DNA of 64,000 bases from CAVQLX01 sp963811605 (GCA_963811605.1 CAWESA010000010.1:372001-436000); one strand, 5' to 3'. Shown: positions 1 to 9,319, counted from the stretch's first letter. Notes: generated by a model from the sequence alone, not told the origin. Translations and numbers: made by a program.

Positions 1-957
1 CATCACGTGGTCCATGCAGACACGGCCCGCGATCGGCGCGCGTCGACCGCGCACGATCATGGCGCCGCGATTCGAAGCGCCGCGATGATAGCCGTCGGCG
101 TAGCCGAGCGGGAGCGTCGCGATGGCCGAGTCGCGCCCGGCCACCCACGTGCCGCCGTACCCGACGGGCGTTCCCGCCGGGACCCGGCGGGCCTGCGCCA
201 CCGCGGTCCGCAGCCGCATCGCCGGGCGGAGCGCCGCCCGTCCGGCGAGATGGGGCGCGGGCGCGTAGCCGTAGAGCATCAGCCCGGGACGCACCATGGT
301 GAAATGCGCCGCCGGCTCCGAGAGCACCGCCGCGCTGTTGGCGAGATGCACGTGCGGCGGGCGAATCCCGGCCGCCGCGAGCGCGCCCACCGCATCGGCG
401 AAGCGGTCGCGCTGCTCGCGCGCCGCCATGGTCTCGACCGCGTCGGCGGTGGCGAAGTGCGAGAAGACGCCGTCGAGGCGAAGATGGACCTCGGACGACA
501 ACGCCTCGCCCAGCTCGCGCGCCTCGCCGGGCTCGCATCCGAGCCTGGCCATCCCGGTGTTGATCTTGAGGTGCACGGCGGCCGTCCGCCCCGTGGCGCG
601 CGCCGCCGCGGCCAGCGCCCGTCCTCCTTCGAGGTCCCACACCGCGGCCGCGAGAGCGTGCGCCACGGTCGCGGCCTCCTCGCCCGGAAAGACGCCCCCC
701 AGCACCACGATCGGCGCCTGGATGCCCGCGCGGCGCAGCGCGAGCCCTTCGTCGACCATGGAGACGCCAAGCCCTGCCGCACCGCCGGCGAGGAACGCAC
801 GCGCGGCTTCCACGGCGCCGTGTCCGTAGCCGTCGGCCTTGACGACCGCGAGGACGTCGACGTCCGGTCCGACGAGCGCCCGGGCCTGGAGGCAGTTCTC
901 TCGCAGAGCGCCGAGGCTCACCTCGGCGCCCGTGGGTCTTCCTGGGACGTGCGGCAT
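1..957 (-). CDS. alr: Alanine racemase, 3' end beyond window
   Basis: PLP enzyme interconverting L- and D-alanine for peptidoglycan in the cytoplasm. The N-terminal barrel shows the PLP lysine in VVKADGYGHG (K40 from the ATG at 957) and KINTGMARLG. Next come SHFATAD, HLANSAA and VRPGLMLYGYAP. The second catalytic base lies in PVGYGGTW, and the frame runs off the window at RVCMDHVM. About 319 of the usual 360-380 residues are present, so only the C-terminal beta-domain tail is missing. The ATG gives a start close to the family N-terminus, with no in-frame stop inside. It lies downstream of the amidohydrolase on the same strand, about 110 bp away. Identification is firm; the exact start is moderately sure. 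Confidence 0.93.
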   Translation of the reverse strand, partial: MPHVPGRPTGAEVSLGALRENCLQARALVGPDVDVLAVVKADGYGHGAVEAARAFLAGGAAGLGVSMVDEGLALRRAGIQAPIVVLGGVFPGEEAATVAHALAAAVWDLEGGRALAAAARATGRTAAVHLKINTGMARLGCEPGEARELGEALSSEVHLRLDGVFSHFATADAVETMAAREQRDRFADAVGALAAAGIRPPHVHLANSAAVLSEPAAHFTMVRPGLMLYGYAPAPHLAGRAALRPAMRLRTAVAQARRVPAGTPVGYGGTWVAGRDSAIATLPLGYADGYHRGASNRGAMIVRGRRAPIAGRVCMDHVM

Positions 958-1065
958 GCGATGCGGACGACGCTCCGCATTACCAAGCGGGTTCCGGAAT
1001 GTCACCTGCGGCGCTCGCCGTGCTGGTGGGCGAGACCGACGTGCACCGAGGAGGGGGGCGGCGCG

Positions 1066-2749
1066 TCAGCCGCCGCGCAGCACGTGCCCCGGCAGCGCGC
1101 CGGTGTGCCGGCCGTCCTCGAGCAGCACCTCGCCGTTCACGATGACGGCGCGGTAGCCCTCGGCGTCGACCACGTAGCGCTCGGTGTCGGCGGGGAAGTC
1201 GCGCGCCAGCCGTGCGCTTCCGGCCCGTAGCCGTGACCGATCGATCACGAGGAGATCGGCCCATGCACCCTCGCGCACGAATCCACGGTCGGTGAGCGCA
1301 TGGACCGTCGCCGGCATGCCCGTCAACCGCCAGACCGCCTGCTCGAAGCTCAACGCCCCGGGTACCCACTCGCCGAGGAGCCGCGTCGTGTAGTCGGCAC
1401 CGACGAACGACGCGAGATGTGCGCCTCCGTCGCTCGATCCGGCCATCACGATCGGCTCGGCGATGGCGCTGCGCACGACGTGGGCGATGAACGAGGTCGC
1501 CATCTCGTCGAGCCGCGTCTGCCACTGCGTCTCGAGATCCTCCGCCAGCGAGCAGTCGAGGAACGCATCCAGCGGGCCGCAGCCGCGCTCGGCGGCCAGC
1601 GCCACCACGGTCTTGCCGAGCCAGCCGGCGTTCCTGGCGTCGCGCACCGTCTCCACCGCGAGCACGTCCCACGAGAAGGACGCGGCGCGACCGCTCTCCT
1701 CGAACTCGGCCGCGAGCCGGTCGCGCACCGCGGGATCGCGGAGCCGGCGCGAGCGCTCCGGCTCGGCGGCGGTGAGCGCCGCGCGCCAGGCGGGCATCTC
1801 GTCGAAGACGAAGGTGTCGGCGAGCTTCAGGTGGAGCCCGAGCTCGTTGGTCGTGAACTGGGGATGGAGCCGCAGCCCCTGCCCCGAGGCCTCGCGCACG
1901 AAATCCAGCGTCCGCTCCCAGCACATCGGATTGTCCGGTGTGGGCAGGAGGACGTTCAGCTCCACCGGGCGGCCCGACACGCGGGCCATGTCGAGGACGA
2001 GTCGCCGATCGGCGTCGTCGTAGCCCGCGCTCATGCTGCGCGGGATGATCTCGAGCGCGCCGCGATCGAACTCGGCCAGCACCGCGGCGAGCGCCACGAT
2101 CTCGTCGTGGCCGGCATGATTGCACGGCACGCCGCGGCCGTCCTCGCCGACGTGGATCTCGAGCTGCGAGGTGGAGAACCCGATGGCGCCGTCGCGCATC
2201 GCCTGGCGCACCACGTCCTGCATCGCCGCGATCTCGGCTGGCGAGGCCCGCCGGCTCGAGGCGTCGTCACCCATGACCCAGCGGCGGACCGCGCAGTGGC
2301 CGACGTAGCTGCCGACGTTGACGCCGAGGCGCCCGTCGAAGCGCCGCCAGTAGTCGGCGAAGCTGCCGCCGCGGAAGCGCAGGCCGTCGCGCAGCGCCGC
2401 GCGCGACATGCCCTCGACCCGGCTCAGCATGCCGGCCAGCCAGTCGACGTCCTCGGGCTTCGCGGGCGCCAGCGTGAAGCCGCAGTTCCCGGTCAGCACG
2501 GTGGTGGCGCCATGCCAGGACGACGGCGTCGCCAGCGGGTCCCAGTCGAGCTGGACGTCGTAGTGCGTGTGCACGTCGATGAAGCCGGGCGTCACCGTCG
2601 CACCGTCGGCGGCGAGGGCGACGGGCGCCGCCGTCGATGCGGCCGATCTTCACGATGCGCCCGTCGCGGATGCCGACGTCGGCGCCACAGGCGGGCAGCC
2701 CGGTGCCGTCGCACACCCGGCCGCCCCGGATCACGAGGTCGAAGGCCAT
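1066..2749 (-). CDS. D-aminoacylase-like amidohydrolase, frameshifted near its 5' end
   Basis: Metal-dependent amidohydrolase of the N-acyl-D-amino-acid deacylase group (COG3653-like). The first ~40 codons from the ATG at 2749 read MAFDLVIRGGRVCDGTG through GRIVKIGRIDGG, the usual N-terminal beta-sandwich. The rest, PVALAADGATVTPGFIDVHTHYD onward, is in another frame that runs to the stop at 1066, so one indel lies near 2625-2640. HTHYD metal ligands, GNCGF and the late GSSDGGAHLASF are visible. An alternative GTG at 2595 would start at TPGFID and lose the beta-sandwich. It may be a sequencing or assembly error or a recent pseudogene. Known family members act on N-acyl-D-amino acids, but sequence alone does not fix the substrate here. 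Confidence 0.8.
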
Positions 2750-2789
2750 GGTCCCCGTCTGACACCGCGCGCGTGCCTCGCGTCAACGG

Positions 2790-3668
2790 TCAGCACACGG
2801 CGTCCTCGAGCCGCGCCAGCTCGTCGACGTCGGTCGTGGTCGGCACGAGGACCAGCTCGTGGGCGCCGGCGTCGCGCGCGCGCCCGACCGCCTCGCGCAC
2901 CGCCGCGGCGCCGATCGTCGGGACGAGCCTGATGAGACCGCGAGCCGCCGCCCCCATGAAGTTCAGGTAGCGCGCGAGGTAGTCGTCCATCTGGGCGCGG
3001 CCGTCGGCGCCGAGCGCGACGAAGATGCCGGTGACGAGACGCGGCGGCTCGAGGCGGCCGGCTTCCCGCCACGCGGTCCGCGCGATGTCGAAGGCGAAGG
3101 CGAGCTCCTCGGTCGCGAGGGTGAAGGAGAAGCCGCAGATGCCGTCGGCCCAGCGTGCGGCGCGCACGATGCTGGGCGGGAAGATGGCGCCCGCCAGCAG
3201 CGGCGGGCCCCCGGCTTGCAGCGGCAGCGGCTCGACCGGACGCAGCGCCCCCGGTACGACCGTCTCGCCGGCCCACACGCGTCGCATGCGGGCCACCTGA
3301 CGCTCGAGACGCGAGAGCCGCGCGCGGTCCCAGGTGGCGCCCACGGCGGCGTAGTCCTCCTCGCGACCGCCGACGCCGACGCCCACCACCACGCGCCCTC
3401 CGGAGAGCACGTCGAGGGTGGCGATCTGCTTCGCCGCCAGCACCTCGGGATGCATGGGCAGGACGAGCACGTTGTAGAGCAGGCGAACGCGTGCCGTCCA
3501 GGCCGCCGCCGCGGCGAGCGTGACGGTCAGCTCCGGATTGGGGAAGTTGATGCGTTCGCCGACGGCGAGACTCGAGAACGGCCCGGCGTCGATCCTCCGG
3601 CACCAGGACTCGAGCGCCGGGCGGTCGAGGCCGGGCATCATCACGGGCAGGTTGACGCCGATCTCCAT
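2790..3668 (-). CDS. LLM-class (luciferase-like) F420/flavin-dependent oxidoreductase
   Basis: 292-residue TIM-barrel oxidoreductase of the luciferase-like monooxygenase superfamily. It begins MEIGVNLPVMMPGLDRP, then shows WTARVRLLYNVLVLPMHP, IATLDVLSGGRVVVGVGVGG and a C-terminal LVPTTTDVDELARLEDAV. The pattern of early GV(N)LP, central hydrophobic strand and LSGGR..VGVG is typical of F420-dependent members. The 40-bp gap to the downstream amidohydrolase, same strand, suggests one operon. Cofactor (F420 versus FMN) cannot be decided from motifs, but a DDN-like protein next door favours F420. The substrate is unknown. Confidence 0.88.
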   Translation of the reverse strand: MEIGVNLPVMMPGLDRPALESWCRRIDAGPFSSLAVGERINFPNPELTVTLAAAAAWTARVRLLYNVLVLPMHPEVLAAKQIATLDVLSGGRVVVGVGVGGREEDYAAVGATWDRARLSRLERQVARMRRVWAGETVVPGALRPVEPLPLQAGGPPLLAGAIFPPSIVRAARWADGICGFSFTLATEELAFAFDIARTAWREAGRLEPPRLVTGIFVALGADGRAQMDDYLARYLNFMGAAARGLIRLVPTIGAAAVREAVGRARDAGAHELVLVPTTTDVDELARLEDAVC

Positions 3669-3741
3669 CGGCCACTCGTCTTAGCCGTCGATCACCCGGC
3701 GATGCCAGCGCCGGCGACCGCGATGTCCCGACACGGACGGC

Positions 3742-4155
3742 TCAGCGCGGGCTGAGCAGCACCACCGGGATGTCGCGCTTGGTCTTGGCCTGGTAGCTGT
3801 CGTAGTCGGGCCACTGCGCCGTCATGGTCGGCCACACGCGCTGCTTGTCCGCCGCCGACGCCGTGTGCGCCCGGACGGGCAGCACCGTGTCGCGGACCTG
3901 GATCTCCACGTCGGGATGCGCGAGCAGGTTGCGGTACCAGCCGGGATTGTCCGGCGCCCCGCCCTTCGATGCCACGATGACGTAGTCGTCGCCGTCGCGT
4001 CCGTAGATGAGCGGGAACTTCCGCGTCGCCCCGGACTTGCGACCGGTCGTGTGCAGGATGAGACAGTGCGCACCGTTCCAGTCGTGGCCCACCTTGCCAC
4101 CCGTCGCTTCGTACTGCCGGATGTGCTCGTCGCCGAATAGGCTGTAGTCAGGCAT
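3742..4155 (-). CDS. Deazaflavin (F420)-dependent nitroreductase family protein
   Basis: 137-residue single-domain split-barrel protein of the DDN/F420-dependent nitroreductase family. The sequence has GAHCLILHTTGRKSG, then KFPLIYGRDGDDYVIVASKGG, NPGWYRNLLAHPDVEIQV and WPDYDSYQAKT, which are the family landmarks in order. The frame stays open upstream to 4653, but the homologous part begins with MPDYSLFGD at 4155. Known members use F420H2 to reduce quinones or nitro compounds, or bind flavin-like cofactors; the exact reaction here is unknown. It lies upstream of and parallel to the LLM gene. Confidence 0.88.
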   Translation of the reverse strand: MPDYSLFGDEHIRQYEATGGKVGHDWNGAHCLILHTTGRKSGATRKFPLIYGRDGDDYVIVASKGGAPDNPGWYRNLLAHPDVEIQVRDTVLPVRAHTASAADKQRVWPTMTAQWPDYDSYQAKTKRDIPVVLLSPR

Positions 4156-4355
4156 TCCGCGAGGGTGCCATGGCCGCGCCACCGAGGCGACCGGGCGGGC
4201 CGTCGGCGGATCTTGCCCGGCGCGATGCCAGAGGTCTCGGATCGGCATGAAGGCGAACGTCAAGTCGAGCATCACGCTCCCGCCGAGCGAGCGGCGCCTG
4301 GTGACGGCTCTCAAGAAACGCCTGTCCGCGACCTCTCGCACGGGTCTGCGCCAGC

Positions 4356-4781
4356 CTACGGGAGGAAGTCCTCGTCGAGCACCTGTTCGACTGCGTAGGG
4401 ACTGGCCTCGGGGAAGCGCTCGCTCCCGAGACCGGTTTCCGCCGCGGCATGCCTGACCGCCCGGACGGAGTTGTCCGCCAGGTCGCTTGCAAGCCCTGGC
4501 CGCAGGCTCGGACTCTGTTCCAGCACGGAATCGATTTCCTGGCGCTGCGCGCTGATCGTCCCACCCCAAGAGGCGGATCGCCGATCGGGCTGGACCTGCC
4601 ACTTCAGCAAGTGCGTCAGCAAGACCCTCACGACGGTCCTTCGGCTCCCGCACGTCCCTCCGCCCCGTGTCCTCGATCTCCTCCGCGAGTGCTCGATGTC
4701 GGCTTCGTCGAACCGCCCGGCGCGCAGCAGCTCGGCGGTGCGCCGGGTCCAGGCGTAGAAGTCCTGTTCGTAGCCTTCCAT
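4356..4781 (-). CDS. DUF29 family protein with an internal double frameshift
   Basis: 141-residue DUF29-type protein. It begins MEGYEQDFYAWTRRTAELLRAG, has LLTHLLKWQVQPDRRSASW in the middle and ends SPYAVEQVLDEDFLP, all classic DUF29 positions. Between codons about 32 and 49 the open frame reads an Arg/Gly-rich nonsense stretch. The neighbouring frame there encodes AEEIEDTGRRDVREPK, the expected segment, so two compensating indels near 4635 and 4690 are likely. The start has an AGAAGGA ribosome-binding site. DUF29 has no established function; it is common in cyanobacteria and soil bacteria. The gene may be damaged or the sequence may carry two errors. Confidence 0.72.
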   Translation of the reverse strand: MEGYEQDFYAWTRRTAELLRAGRFDEADIEHSRRRSRTRGGGTCGSRRTVVRVLLTHLLKWQVQPDRRSASWGGTISAQRQEIDSVLEQSPSLRPGLASDLADNSVRAVRHAAAETGLGSERFPEASPYAVEQVLDEDFLP

Positions 4782-4926
4782 CTCACGGTCCTTCTCGCCG
4801 GCGGGGGGCGGGGAAGCAGACGGCTGCGTCTGCACCGCGATGGATTGTACGCCCGCCACGACCGGACAATGTGCGAGCGCGGGGCGGGTTGTCCGCCTCG
4901 GTCGGGGACTATATCGTCCCGGAGAC

Positions 4927-5127
4927 ATGCGGGTGACGGTGAACGACGAGCCGCGCGCGCTCCCCGCCGGCGCCACCGTGGCCGAGCTGGTCGCGACGCT
5001 CGCGCTCGGGCCGCGGCGCATCGCGGTCGAGGTGAATCGCGCGGTCGTGCCACGCGCCGACTACGCATCCACCATGCTCCGCGATGGCGACGCCGTCGAG
5101 GTCATCCAGTTCGTCGGAGGCGGCTGA
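4927..5127 (+). CDS. thiS: Sulfur carrier protein ThiS
   Basis: 66-residue ubiquitin-fold sulfur carrier that ends in the required Gly-Gly (QFVGGG), where thiocarboxylate forms for thiazole synthesis. The start MRVTVNDEP is preceded by GGAGAC. The body LPAGATVAELVATL and IAVEVNRAVVPRADY are standard. thiG starts 5 bp after the stop, so the two are co-transcribed. No ThiF, ThiH or ThiO gene is in the window. Confidence 0.96.
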   Translation: MRVTVNDEPRALPAGATVAELVATLALGPRRIAVEVNRAVVPRADYASTMLRDGDAVEVIQFVGGG

Positions 5128-5132
5128 CGCAC

Positions 5133-5912
5133 ATGTCCACTCTCGATCCCTTCGTGCTCGCGGGCCGCGAGTATCGCTCGCGCCTCATCGTCGGGAGCGG
5201 CAAGTATCGATCGTTCGAGGAGACGCGCCGGGCCACCGAGGCGGCGGGCGCGGAGATCATCACGGTGGCGGTGCGGCGCGTGAACATCACCGATCCCGGC
5301 AAGGAGAACCTGCTCGACCACCTGCCCGTCGACCGCTTCACCATCCTGCCCAACACCGCCGGCTGCTACACGGCCGAGGACGCCGTGCGGACGGCGCGGC
5401 TGGCGCGCGAGGCCGGCGTCGGCACGCTCGTCAAGCTGGAGGTGATCGGCGACGAGAAGACCCTCTTCCCGGACGTCCCGGCCACCATCGAGGCGGCGCG
5501 GCAGCTGGTCGCCGACGGCTTCCAGGTGCTGCCCTACGTCACCGACGATCCGATCGCCTGCAAGCGCCTGGAGGACATCGGCTGCGTCGCGGTCATGCCG
5601 CTGGCCGCGCCCATCGGCTCCGGGCTCGGCATCCGCAACCCGTTCAACCTCCGCATCATCATCGAGCAGAGCCGGGTGCCCGTGATCGTCGACGCGGGCG
5701 TCGGCACCGCCTCGCATGCCGCCGAGGCGCTCGAGCTGGGCTGCGACGCCGTCCTCATGAACACGGCCATCGCCGGCGCCCGCGATCCGATCCTGATGGC
5801 CGAGGCGATGCGGCTCGGCGTCGAGGCGGGTCGCAAGGCATTCCTCGCCGGGCGCATCCCGGCCAAGCTGCACGCGTCGGCCTCGAGCCCGCTCGATGGC
5901 CTGATTCGCTAG
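5133..5912 (+). CDS. thiG: Thiazole synthase ThiG
   Basis: 259-residue TIM-barrel enzyme that assembles the thiazole phosphate of thiamine from deoxyxylulose 5-phosphate, dehydroglycine and ThiS thiocarboxylate. The Schiff-base lysine is K101 in GTLVKLEVIGDEKTL. Also seen are SRLIVGSGKYRS, LPNTAGCYTAEDAV, GCVAVMPLAAPIGSG and DAVLMNTAIAGA, all in the usual order and spacing. Length is normal. The ATG used sits 5 bp after thiS and gives the family N-terminus MSTLDPFVLAGRE; the frame is open far upstream but without homology. thiE lies about 14 kb away. Confidence 0.97.
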   Translation: MSTLDPFVLAGREYRSRLIVGSGKYRSFEETRRATEAAGAEIITVAVRRVNITDPGKENLLDHLPVDRFTILPNTAGCYTAEDAVRTARLAREAGVGTLVKLEVIGDEKTLFPDVPATIEAARQLVADGFQVLPYVTDDPIACKRLEDIGCVAVMPLAAPIGSGLGIRNPFNLRIIIEQSRVPVIVDAGVGTASHAAEALELGCDAVLMNTAIAGARDPILMAEAMRLGVEAGRKAFLAGRIPAKLHASASSPLDGLIR

Positions 5913-5951
5913 GCGACGCCGGCGACGCCCGTCACGGCGTGGAGAGGTCAC

Positions 5952-6611
5952 GTGGAGCGCGTGCCCGAGCCGGAGCTGATGCTCGATCCCGCGCAGGCGG
6001 CGGCCTACGCGGCGGCGGACTTCGCCGAGCCGCATGCGCGCTTCGTCGCGGTGCTCCTGGCGCGTCACGCGACGCTGCCGCCGCGCGGCCGGGCACTCGA
6101 TCTCGGCTGCGGACCGGGGGACGTCACCTTCCGCCTCGCCCGCGCCCTGCCCGCATGGCACATCGACGCGCTCGACGGATCGCCCGCGATGCTGGAGCTG
6201 GCACGCCGGGCGACCGAGCCGACGCTCCGTCACCGCGTGCGGTTCCACGCCGCGACGCTGCCCGAGGAGGGTCCCCCCGACACCGCCTACGACCTGGTGA
6301 TGTCGAACAGCCTCCTCCACCACCTGCACGATCCGTCCGTGCTCTGGTCCGCCGTCATCCGCTGGGGGGCGCCCGGCGGCGCGGTCTTCGTCATGGACCT
6401 CCGCCGCCCCGACTCGGACGCCGCCGCGCGCGCCGTCGTCGACCGCTACGCGTCGTCGGAGCCCGAGGTGCTGCGGACCGACTTCCACCACTCGCTCCGC
6501 GCCGCCTATCGCCCCGAGGAGGTCCGTCTCCAGCTCGCCGGCGGCGTCCTGGCACACCTCCACGTCGAGACCGCGTCCGATCGTCACCTGATCGTGTGGG
6601 GCCGGCGCTGA
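5952..6611 (+). CDS. Class I SAM-dependent methyltransferase
   Basis: 219-residue Rossmann methyltransferase with a GTG start. Motif I is ALDLGCGPGDVTFRLAR, the acidic end of strand 2 is DALDGSPAMLE, and motif IV is YDLVMSNSLLHHLHD. These support SAM binding. The C-terminal part (PEEVRLQLAGGVLAHLHV) resembles small-molecule methyltransferases of the Methyltransf_11/25 type. It starts 39 bp after thiG and may be co-transcribed, but nothing ties it to thiamine. The substrate is unknown. Confidence 0.88.
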   Translation: MERVPEPELMLDPAQAAAYAAADFAEPHARFVAVLLARHATLPPRGRALDLGCGPGDVTFRLARALPAWHIDALDGSPAMLELARRATEPTLRHRVRFHAATLPEEGPPDTAYDLVMSNSLLHHLHDPSVLWSAVIRWGAPGGAVFVMDLRRPDSDAAARAVVDRYASSEPEVLRTDFHHSLRAAYRPEEVRLQLAGGVLAHLHVETASDRHLIVWGRR

Positions 6612-7504
6612 CGGCGACACCCGCGCGGCGCGGTCCGGACCCGCAGACGGTGGCGGGCAGGCTGAGCGCCCGCGCGCCGCACGGTCATTGATCGGCTTGA
6701 GCCGGCCCGGCCGCCGGCCGCCCCCCTTCGCGGGCCCCCGTTCCCACCTCCGCCCTTGGGCGCGCGGCCGCAACCGCATGGGCTCGCGGCGTCGCGGAGC
6801 AACGGCCGCCGGGCAGGCGACGCTTGTCGGCCACGTCCCTTCGGAGCGACGGCCAGGCGGAGATCATCGCCGGAACCGAAGAGGCCGCGGGCTGACCACG
6901 TGGGGCCCTGCTGAACCGGGGCTCCACAGCGCCACCGGATCGGCAGGCAGCGATGTCCCTGGCGGCTTCCGGGCACCGACCGGCGCGATCGGTGGGCGCC
7001 GTGGTGGGCCATTCGTCGGCCGGGAATCGCATCGCCGAGACCCGCGCCGGCGCTGCCCGGTGCGTTCGCGAGAAAAGGGGATTGCGCGGTTCGTGCGGGC
7101 GCATAATCCGGAAGGCCGAGAAGGTTGCCCTGCAGGACGTCGAAAGCTGTCTGCCATGTCCCTCCCGCCGAGAACCCGGCTAGCCTTCCGCCGAGAAGCC
7201 CGTCCGGCTCTGCTGGCTGCTGAAGACGTCGCGGCGATGACGACTCACACGAGTTTCGGAGCCCGGCGGGTCGTTCTCCGGCTCCCAGGTTGCGAAGAGC
7301 CGATCGGAGTAATGCGACGGCCGGCTTGCGTCCGTGGCTTGGAGACCCCGTCGAAAGGAGCGGTGCCATGTGATCCGGTGCTGTTGCCGGCCAGCAAGTG
7401 ACTCCCGGCCACGCAGGCGATCGGAGTCGTCCCGCGAGAACAGGTCGAGGAGGACGGTGGGACTCGCCCGTCTGCCTCGCGCAAGACACGACAGAGGAGG
7501 AGTT
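6612..7504 (+). other. Non-coding or relic stretch of about 0.9 kb
   Basis: No convincing gene was found on either strand. Open frames here are the usual by-product of high GC and match no family I recognise. The last part upstream of 7505 carries the leader and an AGGAGGAG ribosome-binding site for the next gene. I saw no tRNA, riboswitch or clear repeat. Confidence 0.5.
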
Positions 7505-9262
7505 ATGTTCACATGGCGACAGCTCCGTGGCATCGCAACCGTCGCTCTCCTCTCCGGGCTGCTGGGAGCCAGCCTGGCCAGGGCCCAGCCCCTCGGCTTC
7601 ACCATCGATCCCACGCAGGGGTTCGCCGGCGACACCGTGACGGGGCAGGTCAACCCGGCGGACGTCGCGGCATCCTGCGTGACCGACCTGGCCGAGTTCC
7701 AGGCCGAATTTGAAGCACTGTTCACGGGGCCCTATGCGAGCGGAGCCGCCGAGGGAGATCTCTTCAACAGGTTTTTCCCTTCGGGCGAGTTCGTCTTCGA
7801 CAACCTGGACCAGACGGCCTACAGCCTCACGGGTTTCGTCGTGCTGGGAATCGGGGCGAACATCATGGGTGCCGCCGAGACCGCGCTGCCCCAGACCTTC
7901 GTGATGACCTTCGCCGATCTTGCTACCCAGCAACCGCTCGGCCCCCTCGGCCACTTCGACCCCGTGACGGGGGCGGGATCGGTGACCGTCCCGAATCTCG
8001 CTCCGGGAACGTATCCCGTGGTGGCGACCTGCGTCCGACCGACGCTCGATGTGGACTTGCTCGAGGCAGGTATCCGACGAAACGGGGCATACCTCCAGTC
8101 GATCGGCGCGCCTCCGGACCTGAACTCCCCGGAGTTCCAGCAGTTCGTCGAGGACTTCATCGGTCCGGGCGCGGATCTCTTCACGTTCCTGAACGCGATC
8201 GGCCCGACCCTCGTCCAGAACATCGTGACCCCGGGCGCGCTGGGGGTGCAGTTCTTCACCATCCTGCAGCACCTCGGCCATTTCCAGTGCTACGGCCTGA
8301 AGAACGCGCCGTTCGACAAGGTCCCGGTGACGCTGGAGGATCAATTCGGCTCGCTCGCGGTCACGGTGCGCAAGGCACGGGCCCTGTGCGCCCCGGCCAG
8401 CAAGAACGGCGAAGAGCCCCTCGGCTCTGTCGAGGGGGCATTCCTCACCGAGTACAGCATCAGCCGAGGCGGCCCGGCCACGCGCGTGCCGGGACAAACG
8501 GTGGTGAACCAGTTCGGAACGCTCACGGTGGACGTCCGCACGCCACGGTCGCTACTCGTGCCGACGGCGTACAGCGACACGGGGCCGCCATCGCCCATCG
8601 GCGCGTTCGTGGATCACTTCACGTGCTATGACGTGCGCATCACGAAAGGAACCCCGCGCTTCGCCGGCGCGACCGTGACGGTGGAGACGGCGCTCGAAAC
8701 CGCGACCATTCAGGTGCAGAGGCCCCGGCGCCTGTGCGTGCCGACGGACAAGAACGGTGAGGATCCGACGGCGCCGAGCTTCCCCGAGAGCCTCCTGTGC
8801 TACCAGACGAAGGGCAAGGGGGGCGTGAGCGGGACGGCCTTCCTGAACAACCAGTTCGGGCAACAGGTCTACCGTCTCGGGAACCGCCGGCAGCTGTGCG
8901 TTCCCTCGATGCTGAACCCGCCGCCGACGACGACCACGACTTCCACCACGTCGACGACGTCGACGACTGCGAGCACGACCACCACGACCGAATCCACGAC
9001 GTCGACCACCGAGACCACCACCTCCACCACCGAGACCACGACGTCGACGACCGAGAGCACGACCACCACGACCGAGTCCACGACGTCGACCACCGAGAGC
9101 ACGACCACCACGACCGAGTCCACGACGTCGACCACCGAGACCACGACCTCGACGACGACGACGTCCGAGCCTACGACCACCACCACGACCAGCAGCACGA
9201 CGACGACGATGGGGTCGCCCAGCGGCGCGTTCCTCGAGGATGCCCGGAGCGCCCTCGAGTAG
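7505..9262 (+). CDS. Secreted protein with Cys-containing repeats and Thr/Ser-rich tail
   Basis: 585-residue exported protein of unknown function. A signal peptide (LRGIATVALLSGLLGASLARA) is followed by an N-terminal beta-rich domain (TIDPTQGFAGDTVTGQV). Three copies of a ~75-residue module follow, each opening with a Cys-Tyr (HFQCYGLK, HFTCYDVR, LLCYQTKG) and closing with L-C-x-P (ALCAPASKNGEEP, RLCVPTDKNGEDP, QLCVPSML). About residues 475-570 are almost pure Thr/Ser/Glu, followed by the terminal SPSGAFLEDARSALE. Such Thr-rich tracts usually act as extended or glycosylated linkers. The start is fixed by AGGAGGAG 4 bp upstream. A strong hairpin follows the gene. The surface role is inferred. 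Confidence 0.85.
   Translation: MFTWRQLRGIATVALLSGLLGASLARAQPLGFTIDPTQGFAGDTVTGQVNPADVAASCVTDLAEFQAEFEALFTGPYASGAAEGDLFNRFFPSGEFVFDNLDQTAYSLTGFVVLGIGANIMGAAETALPQTFVMTFADLATQQPLGPLGHFDPVTGAGSVTVPNLAPGTYPVVATCVRPTLDVDLLEAGIRRNGAYLQSIGAPPDLNSPEFQQFVEDFIGPGADLFTFLNAIGPTLVQNIVTPGALGVQFFTILQHLGHFQCYGLKNAPFDKVPVTLEDQFGSLAVTVRKARALCAPASKNGEEPLGSVEGAFLTEYSISRGGPATRVPGQTVVNQFGTLTVDVRTPRSLLVPTAYSDTGPPSPIGAFVDHFTCYDVRITKGTPRFAGATVTVETALETATIQVQRPRRLCVPTDKNGEDPTAPSFPESLLCYQTKGKGGVSGTAFLNNQFGQQVYRLGNRRQLCVPSMLNPPPTTTTTSTTSTTSTTASTTTTTESTTSTTETTTSTTETTTSTTESTTTTTESTTSTTESTTTTTESTTSTTETTTSTTTTSEPTTTTTTSSTTTTMGSPSGAFLEDARSALE
8920..9210 (+). repeat. Low-complexity ACG/ACC repeat encoding a Thr/Ser/Glu tract
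   Basis: Short imperfect repeats of the type TCGACGACC/GAGACCACG run through this segment and encode runs of T, S and E (STTST, TTTTTES, ETTTS). The tract is in frame with the secreted protein at 7505-9262. Several units recur nearly identically about 60 bp apart, which suggests slippage-driven length variation. Confidence 0.85.
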
Positions 9263-9286
9263 CGACTCGTCTGGTTCCCTTGCGTA

Positions 9287-9319
9287 CGAGCCCCCGGAAG
9301 GCGTTCTTCCGGGGGCTCG
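9287..9319 (+). terminator. Perfect 14-bp hairpin downstream of the secreted protein gene
   Basis: CGAGCCCCCGGAAG at 9287-9300 pairs perfectly with 9306-9319 around the 5-base loop GCGTT. It lies 25 bp after the stop codon at 9262. There is no T-run after the stem, so it is either a GC-rich intrinsic terminator of the kind common in such genomes or an mRNA-stabilising hairpin. Confidence 0.7.

Noticed and set aside
4790..4926. A TPP riboswitch before thiS
   Set aside because: No CTGAGA box or second conserved arm of the THI element is present. A short GGGAC/GTCCC hairpin near 4912 is too small to call regulatory.
8869..9198. A Val-rich antisense frame over the Thr tract
   Set aside because: It is a direct by-product of the ACG/ACC repeat on the other strand.
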